Below, piece by piece: positions 1 to 9,399 of a stretch of 64,000 nt of DNA. The position numbers were made by a program, and so were the translations under genes. Numbering within the stretch: the stretch's first letter is position 1; the number at the start of each line of letters is the position of its first letter. The notes under the pieces were generated by a model. It saw only the letters and a program-made list of their open reading frames with translations. It did not search any database and was not told where the DNA came from. This DNA is from Symbiodinium natans (lineage: Eukaryota; Sar; Dinophyceae; Suessiales; Symbiodiniaceae), in assembly GCA_905221605.1 (NCBI GenBank), contig CAJNDS010000403.1, positions 83,958 through 147,957 on the forward strand, in the 5' to 3' direction.

Positions 1-3000
1 CAGAGCTCAGCTGGGACACCGTCAGGCCCTGCGGCTTTGCGGTGTTTCAAGCGCGACAATGCGCGCTGAAGGTCTTGGTCATCGAAAGGAGAAAGGTCAA
101 GAAGGGCCGGGGGAAATAGTAAGGTACTAGGAAGGGGAGGAGTAGGGATGTGGTTCCATACGTTAGTGGATAGATGATTCGCAAAAACCTGCGGTTTCTC
201 TGTGGAGGTGGACATACGGCCATTGGGCTTACGTACGCCTTTTGTTTTGGGATTGTATGACTTGCGCAAGAAACGTAGAGTGGACCACTGTTTGGAGGGT
301 GGACCGGTTGAATCTTGTAGTAGGTTGTCACAGGTGTGTTGTCGTTTTTCCTTTCTGGCTCGACGCTTAATAATTTTTCGCAGCCTTTTGAGTGTTTCAT
401 GCTCCGAAGGGGGGGTTGAGTGAACAATGTCTATGAGACGTTTGGTCTTGTTAGAGAGATAGGAACGCTTGTACTGCGTTGGTAGAGTTGGGGGGGGCGC
501 GGCGGCAATTGCCGCACGTTGTAAGGCTCCTGCCTGCTCGGCTAAAGTGAGGTCCAGGAAAGCGGCAGGAGCCGGCGCTGTGGCGTTTTCCACTACTAGT
601 GGTCGAACGGGCGGGGCGTGTCTGCCCCTTTGTGCATCAGTAGAAACTCCTCTTTTAGCAAGGGAGTCAGCACGGTCATTGCCTTGTTGCCCGGAGTGGC
701 CCTTTATTTTCAAAATTGATATGGGCATATGGGGGAGTAAGAGATCGAGAGTTTTATGAATGAGTGATAGTAGATACGTATGTTCTGTGGTGGTGGATAA
801 ACCATGTATGAGGTCAAGAGCGAATTGGGAATCTGTGAAAATGTTGAGTGACGAGATGGAGTGAGAAGTTCGGTGCCGAAGAACATAATCCAATGCTTCG
901 AGAATTGCTTGTAGTTCACCTGAGTTGTTGGAACCGACGGGTGCTTGGGGAAGGTTGAGGCCTACTGGCCCATACGAGTCCAGATGGGCGCGTGCATCCT
1001 GAAAAGTGAACGCCCAACCTGCCGGGTTTCCTACAGCTACGTGGTATTGGTCTGGGCAAGAGCCATCTGTATACACGTCCGTGGCTCCCGGGATCTGATC
1101 GTGTTGGAGCATGGACTGCGTTCCTAATATGGGGGCGAGCGCCCTCAAGAAACTCGCGCGAAACTCGCGCTTGTCCTCTATCGTGGCTGGGGGCTGAATT
1201 TTTGGGGCGGGAGGGTCTGCAGGCTTGGCAAATGCATCGAAAGTGATTTTAACATAAAGTGGGTAGTGTCGATGGAACCAGGGAAGATTCCATTTAACTT
1301 GCGAAGAAATGGCAGGTAGATTGTGTAAATGGTGTCTGTGAGTCAGGATATGGTCTATGCATGAGAAATTAAGCGGGGTTGGTGTGAGTGGATCAGCGGA
1401 GGGTTCAGAGGCTATTTCGCGGTAAGTAATTCGTTTAGAGGCTGGGCGAGTATGGAATGAAGACGCGAGTAAAAATTCATTGTTGGCAAGGAATTCCGTA
1501 AGCATCTCGAAGTTGGACTGAAAAGTAGAGTCTGGGGAGCCTGGCGATGGAAAGGTCACTGGTCCAATGAAGTCCTGGGGGTCAAGAAGATCACACTCGT
1601 GAACACGGGCATTAAAATCGCCCAGGTATATTATGAGCGCAGGCTTAGGAAGGAGATCGTGGAGGTCCTGTAAGGAGGACCAAAAAGACTCCTTGCGAGC
1701 AGCGTCTTGGGCAACGTCAGAGAGTTGACTTGGCGCGTAAACCGACACTAGGTGGGTCTGGAGAGGTTGAGTTCTTAGAGTGAGGACTGCCAAACGGCCT
1801 GAGTAGGGGAGAAAATCAGAGATGAGTGGGACACTGGTAGGAGCGACGTAAAAGCCGACCCCGGCCATGTGCTCTTGCGGGGTTCCAGAAAGCAGAAGGC
1901 GGCCACCCTTGGGCCTTAGCTCATCCGAGGATTGCGACTTTGTTTCTTGGAGCGCTATTATATCAACGGAATGGCGCCTAGCGAACATAGCTAACGATTC
2001 GTGCTTGGCATGTCCTATAAGGGTTTCTATGTTGAAGGTGATGACATGTAGCTCGTTTTTCTCTGGTCTGAGCGGGAGTGTCCGCTGGGGAAGGTCGAGG
2101 CAAGAGCGCTGAACATATCTCTTGAACAGATCGGCTCTGGAGCCCGAGGTGGGAGAGAGGGAATTGCGCGGAAAGGCGCGTTGAATTTGCAAAGGGCTAT
2201 TCGTTACCCTTTTCAGGGGGAGCCGGGGGTGGACTAGGGTAAATTTTCCATCCTCCAGCACGTCTTGGATCCATTTACGGTAGTCGCGTCTAGATTGCGC
2301 GCGGTTAAGCTGATATTGAGATTGCCGGCGAAGCATAGCGTTAGTGGAACGTAGCTGTTGGTGTGTTCTTCCCCCTGACGCACAGCGAGATTCGTGGCCA
2401 CTAGCCTGAGTTATCTGTTGTCTGTTGTACGCGCCGTGGAGCGCGAAGAGGTTGCGCAAACAATTCTTGGGCTGACCGTGGCCCCCCGGCGTGCCGCTGG
2501 CGGCTCTCGCAGCACAGAGATGCGTGTATAGATTGCGGGCTTTTGTGCCATAAAATACCTGGTATTGGCGACGTCCTCTTCTACAAAACCACAGCGACAA
2601 ATGTGCTTGACAATAAACGAATTTATGGATCATCATCCCGTTTTTGAGAGTAATAGGCCAGGAATGAAAATATGATGGCATATACTCAAACGACCTGTCT
2701 ATGAGTGAGCAATTACAAATCCCACACCAAGTATTGCCGTTTACGGCGTGCTGGAGTCGATTCCTTTGTTTTCTCGAAAGGGCGAAAGCGTGCCCTGCTT
2801 TGGACGTGTAGAGAGCGAGCCCCTCCGGAAAATGGTTCTGGGTGTTTCGGCAAACTAGTAGGGTATCGCAACCTGCTTTGGAAAGGGCTCGCGGGAAGAG
2901 GCGCAGGCATTGCTGGCCTGCTCTGCAAACTTTCCCTGGCTGGCCATGAAGGACAAAAGGAGGGAACCAAAAGCTAGCTCGGAGCACAAATAACCTAGCA

Positions 3001-3440
3001 AACCCGAAAGAGGGGCAGGGGCAAAACGTCAAGGGATTTGGGGCGTTATTGAGTTCAAGAGCAATCTTTGTAATGCGCGGGGATATTGTTCTGTTAAAGG
3101 CAATCTGGCCCCCGAAGGGGATAATGGCAATCCGACCCCCGAAGGGGATATTGGCAATCATGCCCCCAAAGGGGGTACTGGCAATCAGGCCCCCGAAGGG
3201 CGTAGTGGCAATCTTGTTCCCCGTAGGGATAGTGTCAATCCGACCTCCGCAAGGGATACTGTCAATCAACGAAGCTCCCAAAGAGGGGAGGCAGGCAAGA
3301 GAAAGAAGCCTAGAAAGAACTCGTTCGTAGTGGAACCACTTAACTCTAAACAAGGACGTCAAGATCAAATGGCCTTCGGAAAAAGAGTCACTAGAGCGCT
3401 GCACCATAAGCTTCAAGCAGGGCTGCGGGATTAGTGTCAT
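1..3440 (-). CDS. LINE ORF2 polyprotein: AP endonuclease, RNase H, start of reverse transcriptase (partial)
   Basis: Read without a stop from ATG at 3440 to the window edge, about 1146 codons. The endonuclease lies at about 1290-2050 and shows VITFNIETL, DIIALQET, VYAP, LGDFNAR and the terminal IDHIL, the catalytic set of APE-like LINE nucleases. At about 650-1070 follows a full RNase H: VYTDGSC, SGELQAILEALDY, IFTDSQFALDLI and GHSGQQGNDRADSLA supply the D, E, D and H/D residues. At the left edge KAAGPDGVPAEL is the conserved entry to a LINE reverse transcriptase. The first about 460 codons contain a 9-residue repeat (IPFGGRIAN type) and no domain I recognise. In characterised LINEs with RNase H it normally follows RT; here it precedes RT. 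Function: target nicking, RNA-template removal and target-primed reverse transcription. The start is the first ATG after the ORF1 stop; read-through from ORF1 is also possible. Confidence 0.92.
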   Translation of the reverse strand, partial: MTLIPQPCLKLMVQRSSDSFSEGHLILTSLFRVKWFHYERVLSRLLSLACLPSLGASLIDSIPCGGRIDTIPTGNKIATTPFGGLIASTPFGGMIANIPFGGRIAIIPFGGQIAFNRTISPRITKIALELNNAPNPLTFCPCPSFGFARLFVLRASFWFPPFVLHGQPGKVCRAGQQCLRLFPRALSKAGCDTLLVCRNTQNHFPEGLALYTSKAGHAFALSRKQRNRLQHAVNGNTWCGICNCSLIDRSFEYMPSYFHSWPITLKNGMMIHKFVYCQAHLSLWFCRRGRRQYQVFYGTKARNLYTHLCAARAASGTPGGHGQPKNCLRNLFALHGAYNRQQITQASGHESRCASGGRTHQQLRSTNAMLRRQSQYQLNRAQSRRDYRKWIQDVLEDGKFTLVHPRLPLKRVTNSPLQIQRAFPRNSLSPTSGSRADLFKRYVQRSCLDLPQRTLPLRPEKNELHVITFNIETLIGHAKHESLAMFARRHSVDIIALQETKSQSSDELRPKGGRLLLSGTPQEHMAGVGFYVAPTSVPLISDFLPYSGRLAVLTLRTQPLQTHLVSVYAPSQLSDVAQDAARKESFWSSLQDLHDLLPKPALIIYLGDFNARVHECDLLDPQDFIGPVTFPSPGSPDSTFQSNFEMLTEFLANNEFLLASSFHTRPASKRITYREIASEPSADPLTPTPLNFSCIDHILTHRHHLHNLPAISSQVKWNLPWFHRHYPLYVKITFDAFAKPADPPAPKIQPPATIEDKREFRASFLRALAPILGTQSMLQHDQIPGATDVYTDGSCPDQYHVAVGNPAGWAFTFQDARAHLDSYGPVGLNLPQAPVGSNNSGELQAILEALDYVLRHRTSHSISSLNIFTDSQFALDLIHGLSTTTEHTYLLSLIHKTLDLLLPHMPISILKIKGHSGQQGNDRADSLAKRGVSTDAQRGRHAPPVRPLVVENATAPAPAAFLDLTLAEQAGALQRAAIAAAPPPTLPTQYKRSYLSNKTKRLIDIVHSTPPSEHETLKRLRKIIKRRARKEKRQHTCDNLLQDSTGPPSKQWSTLRFLRKSYNPKTKGVRKPNGRMSTSTEKPQVFANHLSTNVWNHIPTPPLPSTLLFPPALLDLSPFDDQDLQRALSRLKHRKAAGPDGVPAEL
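3099..3260 (-). repeat. Six 27-bp tandem repeats encoding IPFGG units and UNCG hairpins
   Basis: Six direct copies begin at 3099, 3126, 3153, 3180, 3207 and 3234. On the coding (minus) strand most copies contain a perfect short stem around a UUCG loop (CCCC-UUCG-GGGG), one has UACG, and one has a UUU loop. The unit length is a multiple of three, so the LINE frame stays open and encodes a repeated Ile-Pro-Phe-Gly-Gly motif. The array sits about 200 bases downstream of the ORF1 stop codon. Confidence 0.9.
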
Positions 3441-3464
3441 ACTTTGTGCTCGGGATGTTAGGGG

Positions 3465-6400
3465 TCAACACACAGCGACCTGTGCAACCCAATCATACTT
3501 GGAGTTTCTGTGCTGGTGTTGAAATACGGTCCATGCCGTTTTCCACGCTAACCAATGCGCACCCCCTTCGGCGAGCGCGAGCATTAAGGTTTCCATTATG
3601 TTACCTTTATTGGTGTGGGCTCGGGATTTGACATACTGAATGTCGTTCTGGGAAAGCTGAAGGAGGGGGAGGATGTACTCCAAGAGCAGGACGAGTTGGT
3701 CATTGGGGGCTTGGAGTTGGGACTTAGTACTATCCTTGAGAACGCCGTATATTGCCGCAACCTGCCAGAAAACTCCATCAAAGAACAGGGAACCGAACCC
3801 TGCCGAAGTGGCAACTCCTGCGTTGTTGAAAGGGGGCTGACCCAAAACACAGGCCTTCAAGGTCTGATCATAGTCCAGAAACCAGACGAACTCTTCAGCC
3901 AGAGTCTGGAACAAATCCGTGGTCGTTCTGGCCCACGCGCTATCCAGGAACCACACTAGCAGGTCGCGGGACCACTGCAGCGGTGGAGGGTTAGGCTGTT
4001 CATTGCAAGCCTGGTCATATGCTAAGTGGAAGGAAGAGGCCAAGAGCCTGTCCCAGGGAATGAGCTGACAATGCGCTATGTCAAAGTCTAGGGCCCAGGA
4101 AGGCAAGTGGTACTTCTTGGTAAGCCGGGGCCCGTGGGACTTCCATACGTGCTTAAAGTACTGGTTAAACCATGATGCAAGGTGAAAAGTTGCTAGAAGG
4201 ATGTCGTCTGCAAGGGGGCCATACATGTTATAGATGCGATCTTCCATGTCCCATGTGGGGTTGACCCAGGCGGGCTTAGTCGGGCGCGGGAGGGGGATTA
4301 GGTGTCCGAGGTCCCCTTCATACATTACGACGACCCAGTGCGCTGCATACTGACTCGGTGAAAATTGTTCTCGCCAAACACCCTCAATTTTGGACTTCAT
4401 GGCTTGAAGGAGTTGAGTGGTTTCAGGGGTGGCTTCCTGTATGGTGTCGAGCTCATAGAGAAGACGATCCATCATCAAAAGTTCGGCCTTTCTTGGGGTG
4501 GGGTCGGAGGACCAGTTGTCTCTAACTTGTTGGGAGGACCAGTACTTGCGATGTTCTCTACAAAACTCACATGCTGGGGAATGTCCTAAGGGTTGGGCGC
4601 AAATAACGCCGGCTTCATTGAGGCAGGGGCAGATCAAGGTTCTTAGTGGGGCTGTGTCTTTCCACTGAAAGCCCGGGGGAACTGGGTGCCTACCGCATTC
4701 CTGGCAATCAATATTGAACCCAAGAGCGCATGAACATGTGGAGCAAATGACTACCTGCTGGAGCTGGGAATATCCTTTCTTGCCTTCTTGGTAGGAGTGC
4801 TTCGTCTGTTGTTTGGCTCCCTTGTTAGCGGTGGAGCGGGCATCTCCATACAATGGCTGGGACTGGGGCGCAAAGCGGTTATACGGGCCAGAGCCCCAAC
4901 GATCTCCATTGTTGTCGGTATCATTGTTGGGGTCCTTCCAATTTGTGCGATGATCATGGTCTCTTTCTTTCCAATCGCCTTTTGCTTGGGATTTACCGTG
5001 TCCCTTCTTGGACCCTTTAGCTGGGTAGCTGGAATACGAATACGAGGTGGAATAGTTCTGGGTGAAACGGCCCCACGCGGTTTGGATCTGCTTGCCCTTA
5101 CCGGAGGGTCGGGACTTAGGGGAACCCTTTGTGAAATCCTCTGCCACACCATGGTCCTGGAAAGCTTGGGCTGTGAGGGCCGTAAGGCCACCTGCTCCCT
5201 GAAACGGCAACATGGGGTGAGACTCTAAGAGGCTCGCAAGCTCAGAGGAAATTCGGACTGGCATGACGGGGTACGTGAAAGCCTGGAGGCTAGCGAGGGT
5301 TGTGAGGTCGAAGGCCTTGTCAAAGGAAGCGCGCTGCGTGGTGGTGCGGTCAATGGTGGCCCTGCGGAGGGCCTGTATCAGCTGTACCGTGTCGTGGAGT
5401 CGCTTTGTGAATTTGGAATGCCACTTGACCAGAAACTCGTCATAGTACTTCTCGTGAACCAGCAAAAGACACGTATAACGGCGAGGGTAACGGGGATCCA
5501 ACACGTAGGCGACCTGGGCCAGAAGCTGCTTGGGCTCTTCGTCTCTTGGAGTCCAAATCTGGAGGGTCTGCCTCCAGGTCTGCAGGTCCGGGGTGTCTGT
5601 GCACTCAGCGAGGAGGTCGATTAAGGCGTAAAACGGCTGCATGGCCAGTCTGTCGTCGGTGGGCAAGTCCTGCTCGATTCTGATTTTGCAGTCTGGGATG
5701 TCTGGCGACTTCCAATATCTGCGTGTTTGCCGCATGTAGTCTCGAAACTGCTGAGCCTGCATCTCTGTGACAAACTCTACTCGGGCCACCGAGGAGTGCG
5801 AAGTAACCATATGGTTGTGGAGGGCCGCGATGTCTGTCCATTGTAGACCAGCTCCGTTGACATAGTGGTACAAGTTGCTGTCCAACGTTTTCTTGTTAAA
5901 AAGGGCCGGGAGGTCCAGGAGGAGAACTGTCTTGTTGGCTCGGGCACGTTCCAGTACTTGCAGTTGGGCTGAGTGTCTTTCAGTGGTAATCTGCTGCATG
6001 GAAAACTCGGCTTGGACCTGGTTGTAAAAGAGATCACAGCATTGATAAAGCTTGTCCATGTTCGGCAGCATTGACTGCTTGTGGTACTTCATCATTGCCT
6101 GCTGCAAGGAGGTATTGTCAGTGACTTCAGGGAGGGGAACGTCCTGCTCATTGCCCGGGCTGAATATTCTCTTCTTCGTAGCAGCCTGCTTGAAATCTCC
6201 AGTGGTCGGGTCGTACTTCTCTGTGGCGTTGTGGATGGCAAGAAAATCCGCGCGCGCTGTGGCGCTTGACTTCAACTTGTCTTGTAGAGTGGGGTCGAGG
6301 TCGGCGAAGTTGATATCTAAATCAGTAAGCTTGTCGATGAAAGTGCGTATTTCCTCATCTTCCTGTAATCGCGCCTTCTTCTGAGGCGAGAGTTCGGGCG

Positions 6401-6539
6401 CCTTCTTGGCTGCCGACTGTTGGGCTTGCCATTGACGAAACTGTTCAAGGTCTTCTGAACTCAGAGCCGGAAGGCTCGGCGTAGGCGTGGGTTCTGTGTC
6501 GTTCAACGCGTCGGGCTCGGACTTTGCTGCGGTATCCAT
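3465..6539 (-). CDS. LINE ORF1 protein with RRM and Cys-rich region, 1024 aa
   Basis: An intact frame from ATG at 6539; an in-frame TGA two codons upstream fixes this start. Residues about 25-200 are charged and helical. Residues about 203-275 fit an RNA recognition motif: TVLLLDLP as RNP2-like strand and VARVEFVTEMQAQQF as RNP1-like strand. Residues about 470-590 are a basic, Gly/Ser/Lys/Tyr-rich linker. Residues about 599-660 hold a dense Cys cluster (CSTCSC, CQEC, CPC, CEFC) suggestive of zinc binding. The C-terminal 350 residues are unrecognised. RRM plus zinc-binding is the usual plan for type I LINE ORF1 RNA chaperones that coat the element RNA. The stop is TGA; the downstream ORF2 is in the same frame, eight codons on. 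Confidence 0.88.
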   Translation of the reverse strand: MDTAAKSEPDALNDTEPTPTPSLPALSSEDLEQFRQWQAQQSAAKKAPELSPQKKARLQEDEEIRTFIDKLTDLDINFADLDPTLQDKLKSSATARADFLAIHNATEKYDPTTGDFKQAATKKRIFSPGNEQDVPLPEVTDNTSLQQAMMKYHKQSMLPNMDKLYQCCDLFYNQVQAEFSMQQITTERHSAQLQVLERARANKTVLLLDLPALFNKKTLDSNLYHYVNGAGLQWTDIAALHNHMVTSHSSVARVEFVTEMQAQQFRDYMRQTRRYWKSPDIPDCKIRIEQDLPTDDRLAMQPFYALIDLLAECTDTPDLQTWRQTLQIWTPRDEEPKQLLAQVAYVLDPRYPRRYTCLLLVHEKYYDEFLVKWHSKFTKRLHDTVQLIQALRRATIDRTTTQRASFDKAFDLTTLASLQAFTYPVMPVRISSELASLLESHPMLPFQGAGGLTALTAQAFQDHGVAEDFTKGSPKSRPSGKGKQIQTAWGRFTQNYSTSYSYSSYPAKGSKKGHGKSQAKGDWKERDHDHRTNWKDPNNDTDNNGDRWGSGPYNRFAPQSQPLYGDARSTANKGAKQQTKHSYQEGKKGYSQLQQVVICSTCSCALGFNIDCQECGRHPVPPGFQWKDTAPLRTLICPCLNEAGVICAQPLGHSPACEFCREHRKYWSSQQVRDNWSSDPTPRKAELLMMDRLLYELDTIQEATPETTQLLQAMKSKIEGVWREQFSPSQYAAHWVVVMYEGDLGHLIPLPRPTKPAWVNPTWDMEDRIYNMYGPLADDILLATFHLASWFNQYFKHVWKSHGPRLTKKYHLPSWALDFDIAHCQLIPWDRLLASSFHLAYDQACNEQPNPPPLQWSRDLLVWFLDSAWARTTTDLFQTLAEEFVWFLDYDQTLKACVLGQPPFNNAGVATSAGFGSLFFDGVFWQVAAIYGVLKDSTKSQLQAPNDQLVLLLEYILPLLQLSQNDIQYVKSRAHTNKGNIMETLMLALAEGGAHWLAWKTAWTVFQHQHRNSKYDWVAQVAVC

Positions 6540-6600
6540 GGCTCAAGAGCTCGGAGAATCTGTTCTTAAAGAACAAGGAAAAGGACGAAGATGTTCAAAA

Positions 6601-7500
6601 CAACTGGAAGGCTTCGACAAGAGGACCTATGATCGATAAAAAGCGAGAGACTAGAGAACGTCAATGGGCATAACCCATATGAAGGTCAGGCACGAGATTT
6701 CGGACTATGTCCGCTCTGTGCTCTCTGTGCTCGTGCCAAACGCCTGGCTCTTCATGATGCATGACATAAAGGGATCAGGGTTCAAAGGCTGGGACAACAA
6801 ACAAACACCGACCAAGACAAAAAACATAAACACAACGCACTGTATAGAAGGCCTTGCTTCGGGTACCCCGAGCCGACTGGCACAGGTGAGGCGCTTGACA
6901 TCAAACAGAAAACGTACATCCTGCTGACGGGCGTCTCAACCCTGTCAAGCATCCCAGCTTCCATTTCAGGGGATCCTGTGCGGAGGGCCCCCGAGCAAGG
7001 AATGCGGACCGCAGCCAGGGACACGTCAAAGCTCTGACTGTCCTAGGGTCCACAAAGCTGCATAAACACAAGGATCCTGGGGGCTACGAGGTCCTTTATA
7101 TGAAGGAATCTAGCAAACCTTCATCTGAGAACCCTAAACCGTAAACCAAGCCCTCAAAGACTCAAACCCTATGCTAAAGCCTCTACCCCTAAACCAATTT
7201 CATGTGCTATTTGGCCCCGAGCTCCAACTTGTTTGCTGCGGCAAGGTCGGCTCCAGCCAAGACCTGACGCTCGTACCTCAGAGGGCAATGGCAGGGGATC
7301 ATGAGTCCTCCCCTGTCTGGCCATGTGATGACAGTTCTCAGAGCAAGATGCCGGAGATCACGGAAGTCCGTGCGAGACGCCTCACCGTCCGTGCCAGGAA
7401 CGGCTCCCGGAGCTCCGACACCGCCCAGGGACACCTCATGGGCAGGGTGCAGGGTTGAAAGGGTTACTACGCAAGCGTTCACGGACGAAAAAAAGGGGGG
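6601..7500. other. Non-coding stretch upstream of the LINE
   Basis: No convincing exon is seen on either strand. Between about 7125 and 7205 there are several degenerate CCCTAAA-like words (for example ccctaaaccgtaaacc), perhaps an eroded telomere-type array. The LINE 5' UTR probably occupies the first few hundred bases, but I cannot place its edge. Confidence 0.4.
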
Positions 7501-7880
7501 TGGTTGGGGCGGCAAACACAATGCTCGAACGTGGGTTTGGAAAAGATTAGAATGGTGCACGGCTGACTGGGGGAGCCGCAACCATTTGCAGGTGTTTGAG
7601 GCAGGCTTGCACGGCTAAAGATGGCGTGGGGGGGGGTTGGGGGGTCGCAACGCAACGCTCGCCCGATTGGAAGGGAATCATATGCTTTACGCAAGCTTGC
7701 ACGGCCTAAAAAAGCAGGGTTGACCATTTGCAAACACAATGCTCGCACGATGGGTTTGGAAAGGATTCTAGTGGTGCGCACGGCTAAACAACCCTGGGGG
7801 GCTTGGGGGAGTCACGACCAGTTGCAAACGAAACGCTCGCACGATGGTGTTTGAAGCTTGCACAGCGTAAAACCGCGGGG
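7500..7880. repeat. Degenerate tandem repeat of roughly 100 bp
   Basis: Four eroded copies share the word series caaacacaatgctcg, gatgggtttggaaa and tgcacggctaaa, near 7515, 7640, 7730 and 7823. Runs of G separate the copies. No coding potential is shared between copies, so this looks like an old minisatellite rather than a gene. Confidence 0.6.
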
Positions 7881-7940
7881 CGGGGTTGGGAAGCTTTGCG
7901 CGGCTTAAGAAAAATGGACCGGAAAAGACCAGGGCCGGAG

Positions 7941-8004
7941 GACCGAGGGACCGCGGGACCGCGGGACCGCGGGACCGCGGGACCACGGGACCACGGGACC
8001 AGGA
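7941..8004. repeat. 8-bp microsatellite (gaccgcgg)n
   Basis: Eight consecutive 8-base units from 7941, four of them identical (gaccgcgg) and the last ones changed to gaccacgg. The unit is GC-rich and partly self-complementary. Confidence 0.9.
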
Positions 8005-9060
8005 AACCCGAGCCATACTTTTTAAAGAAAAGAAGCTCGAGCCACACCTCCTAAACAAAAAGAACCTGGGCCGGCGGTCCCTGGTTAACAATACCCCCGC
8101 ACGCACCAGGCGATTCTCGTCGACGGCTCCGCCAGCAAAGCCACCCAAAGCCTCGAGCAGCAGCACGTGTCCCGCCTTGGTAGAGGCTAACAGAGTCTCA
8201 AATTTCGGGGAGTCTTTCTTTGAGGAACTTGCGGGGAACTGTCAGATTACTTTGAAGTTTCCCAAAAACAGAGGGAGACACCCCAGGGTTGCGACCATCA
8301 CACTCGCACAGGCCGGGTTTAGGGTGCGGGTTCAAACCATCCAAAACTCCAAAATGCCGAGTTGCACCTGTGATCTCCCACAGGCGAGTGGCTGTCCCTC
8401 TGGGAGAGCCAGGGAAAACCGCCTACGCCCACCTGCGCGGCTGTCTACTGTCATCTATGATGACTCGAATGCCCCGCGGAGACTTTCCCTGTTAAGGGTG
8501 TTACAAACATAAAATACTTCTTATTGCAAGAATATTGCTATGGGCTTATTCCAAGCTGTATAGCCCTTGGAGGAAAGGCCGTAAGACTTCTGAACTTCAG
8601 TTTTCGGGCACGCTCACTTCGAAGGCAATATAAACACAAATCACATGCGAAAGCCCAGCCCAGCAGTGAAGGACCCTAGACCTTACACTCCACGGCGCAG
8701 GTCAAGGCATGAGCGGGACGCCTCTCAGTCCGCCAGGCCGAGGTCTTTCGGGCGTTTTCAATTAAGGCCACCCCGAATCCGAGACCCTGTTCCAGTCCGC
8801 ACAAATCTGGCCCCGGGTTGTCTCCGGCTCTCCAACACAAGCACCCAAAGCTCTCGAGAAGGTACAGGTAGTCAGGCCGTCTTAGATGCCGTGGAGTGGG
8901 AGAGATGATGAAGTGGCCGGCAACGTTGTGGCCATAACCGCACTTCGCACTCTACAAAATTCTACACATTATACTTGTGGCATGATACTGCTCTTGCGCA
9001 ATCTCTCAGCACACTTCCGTGTGACTGAAACTTGCATCATGTGAGTTGTTGATTGAACAT
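8005..9060. other. Non-coding stretch before the rRNA fragment
   Basis: Open frames here are short and compositionally mixed, and I see no protein-like exon. From about 8980 the sequence may be a badly eroded continuation of the 28S pseudogene (a tggcatgatactgctctt stretch resembles the tgaaataccactactttt region of 28S), but this part is too diverged to call. Confidence 0.35.
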
Positions 9061-9070
9061 TCTCTCTTTT

Positions 9071-9395
9071 GGCAGCTGAGGAGTTTGGCTGGGGCGGCAA
9101 CTCTGTTAAATGATAACGCAGGGGTCCTAAGGTAATTCAGCTCAATTAGAACAGAGATCTTATGTGACCAAAAGGGGAAGAGCTTGCTTGATTTTGATTT
9201 TCAGTACGAATACAAACTGTGAAAACATGGCCAATCGATTCTTTAGGTCTGAGAAATACTCAGCTAGGGGGTGGCAGAAAAGTTGCCACAGGGATAACTG
9301 GCTTGCAGCAGCAAAGCATTCATTTCGATTGATCTTTCGATAGGGAACGTGAGCTGGGTTTAGACGGTCGTGAAACAGGTTCGTTTTCTTCGTAC
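9071..9395 (+). pseudogene. Degenerate 28S rRNA fragment (peptidyl-transferase region)
   Basis: The plus strand follows eukaryotic large-subunit rRNA domain V: gagtttggctggggcggc, gataacgcag, gtcctaagg, gcttgattttgattttcag, tacgaatacaaa, ccacagggataactggcttg, and then tagggaacgtgagctgggtttagac. Against the usual gene it carries many substitutions. About 80-100 bases that normally lie between the cgttcatagcgac region and tagggaacgtgag, including the near-universal gatgtcggctcttcctatc, are missing. That loss would destroy the catalytic centre, so I call it a pseudogene. The wording matches cytosolic nuclear 28S rather than bacterial or plastid 23S. It stands alone, with no flanking 18S or 5.8S in view. 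Confidence 0.82.
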
Positions 9396-9399
9396 TCTG

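Larger units (their letters stand above)
1..6600 (-). mobile_element. Non-LTR retrotransposon (LINE), 3' part cut off by window edge
   Basis: Two long open frames on the minus strand make one element: ORF1 (3465-6539) and ORF2 (from 3440 off the left edge). ORF2 carries an APE-type endonuclease, an RNase H and the start of a reverse transcriptase. There is no gag-protease-integrase set and no LTR in view, so it is a LINE. The right limit is inferred; nothing upstream of the ORF1 start marks a clear 5' end. Both frames are intact over everything visible, which suggests a young, possibly active copy. It lies in the same orientation as the host genes. Confidence 0.9.
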
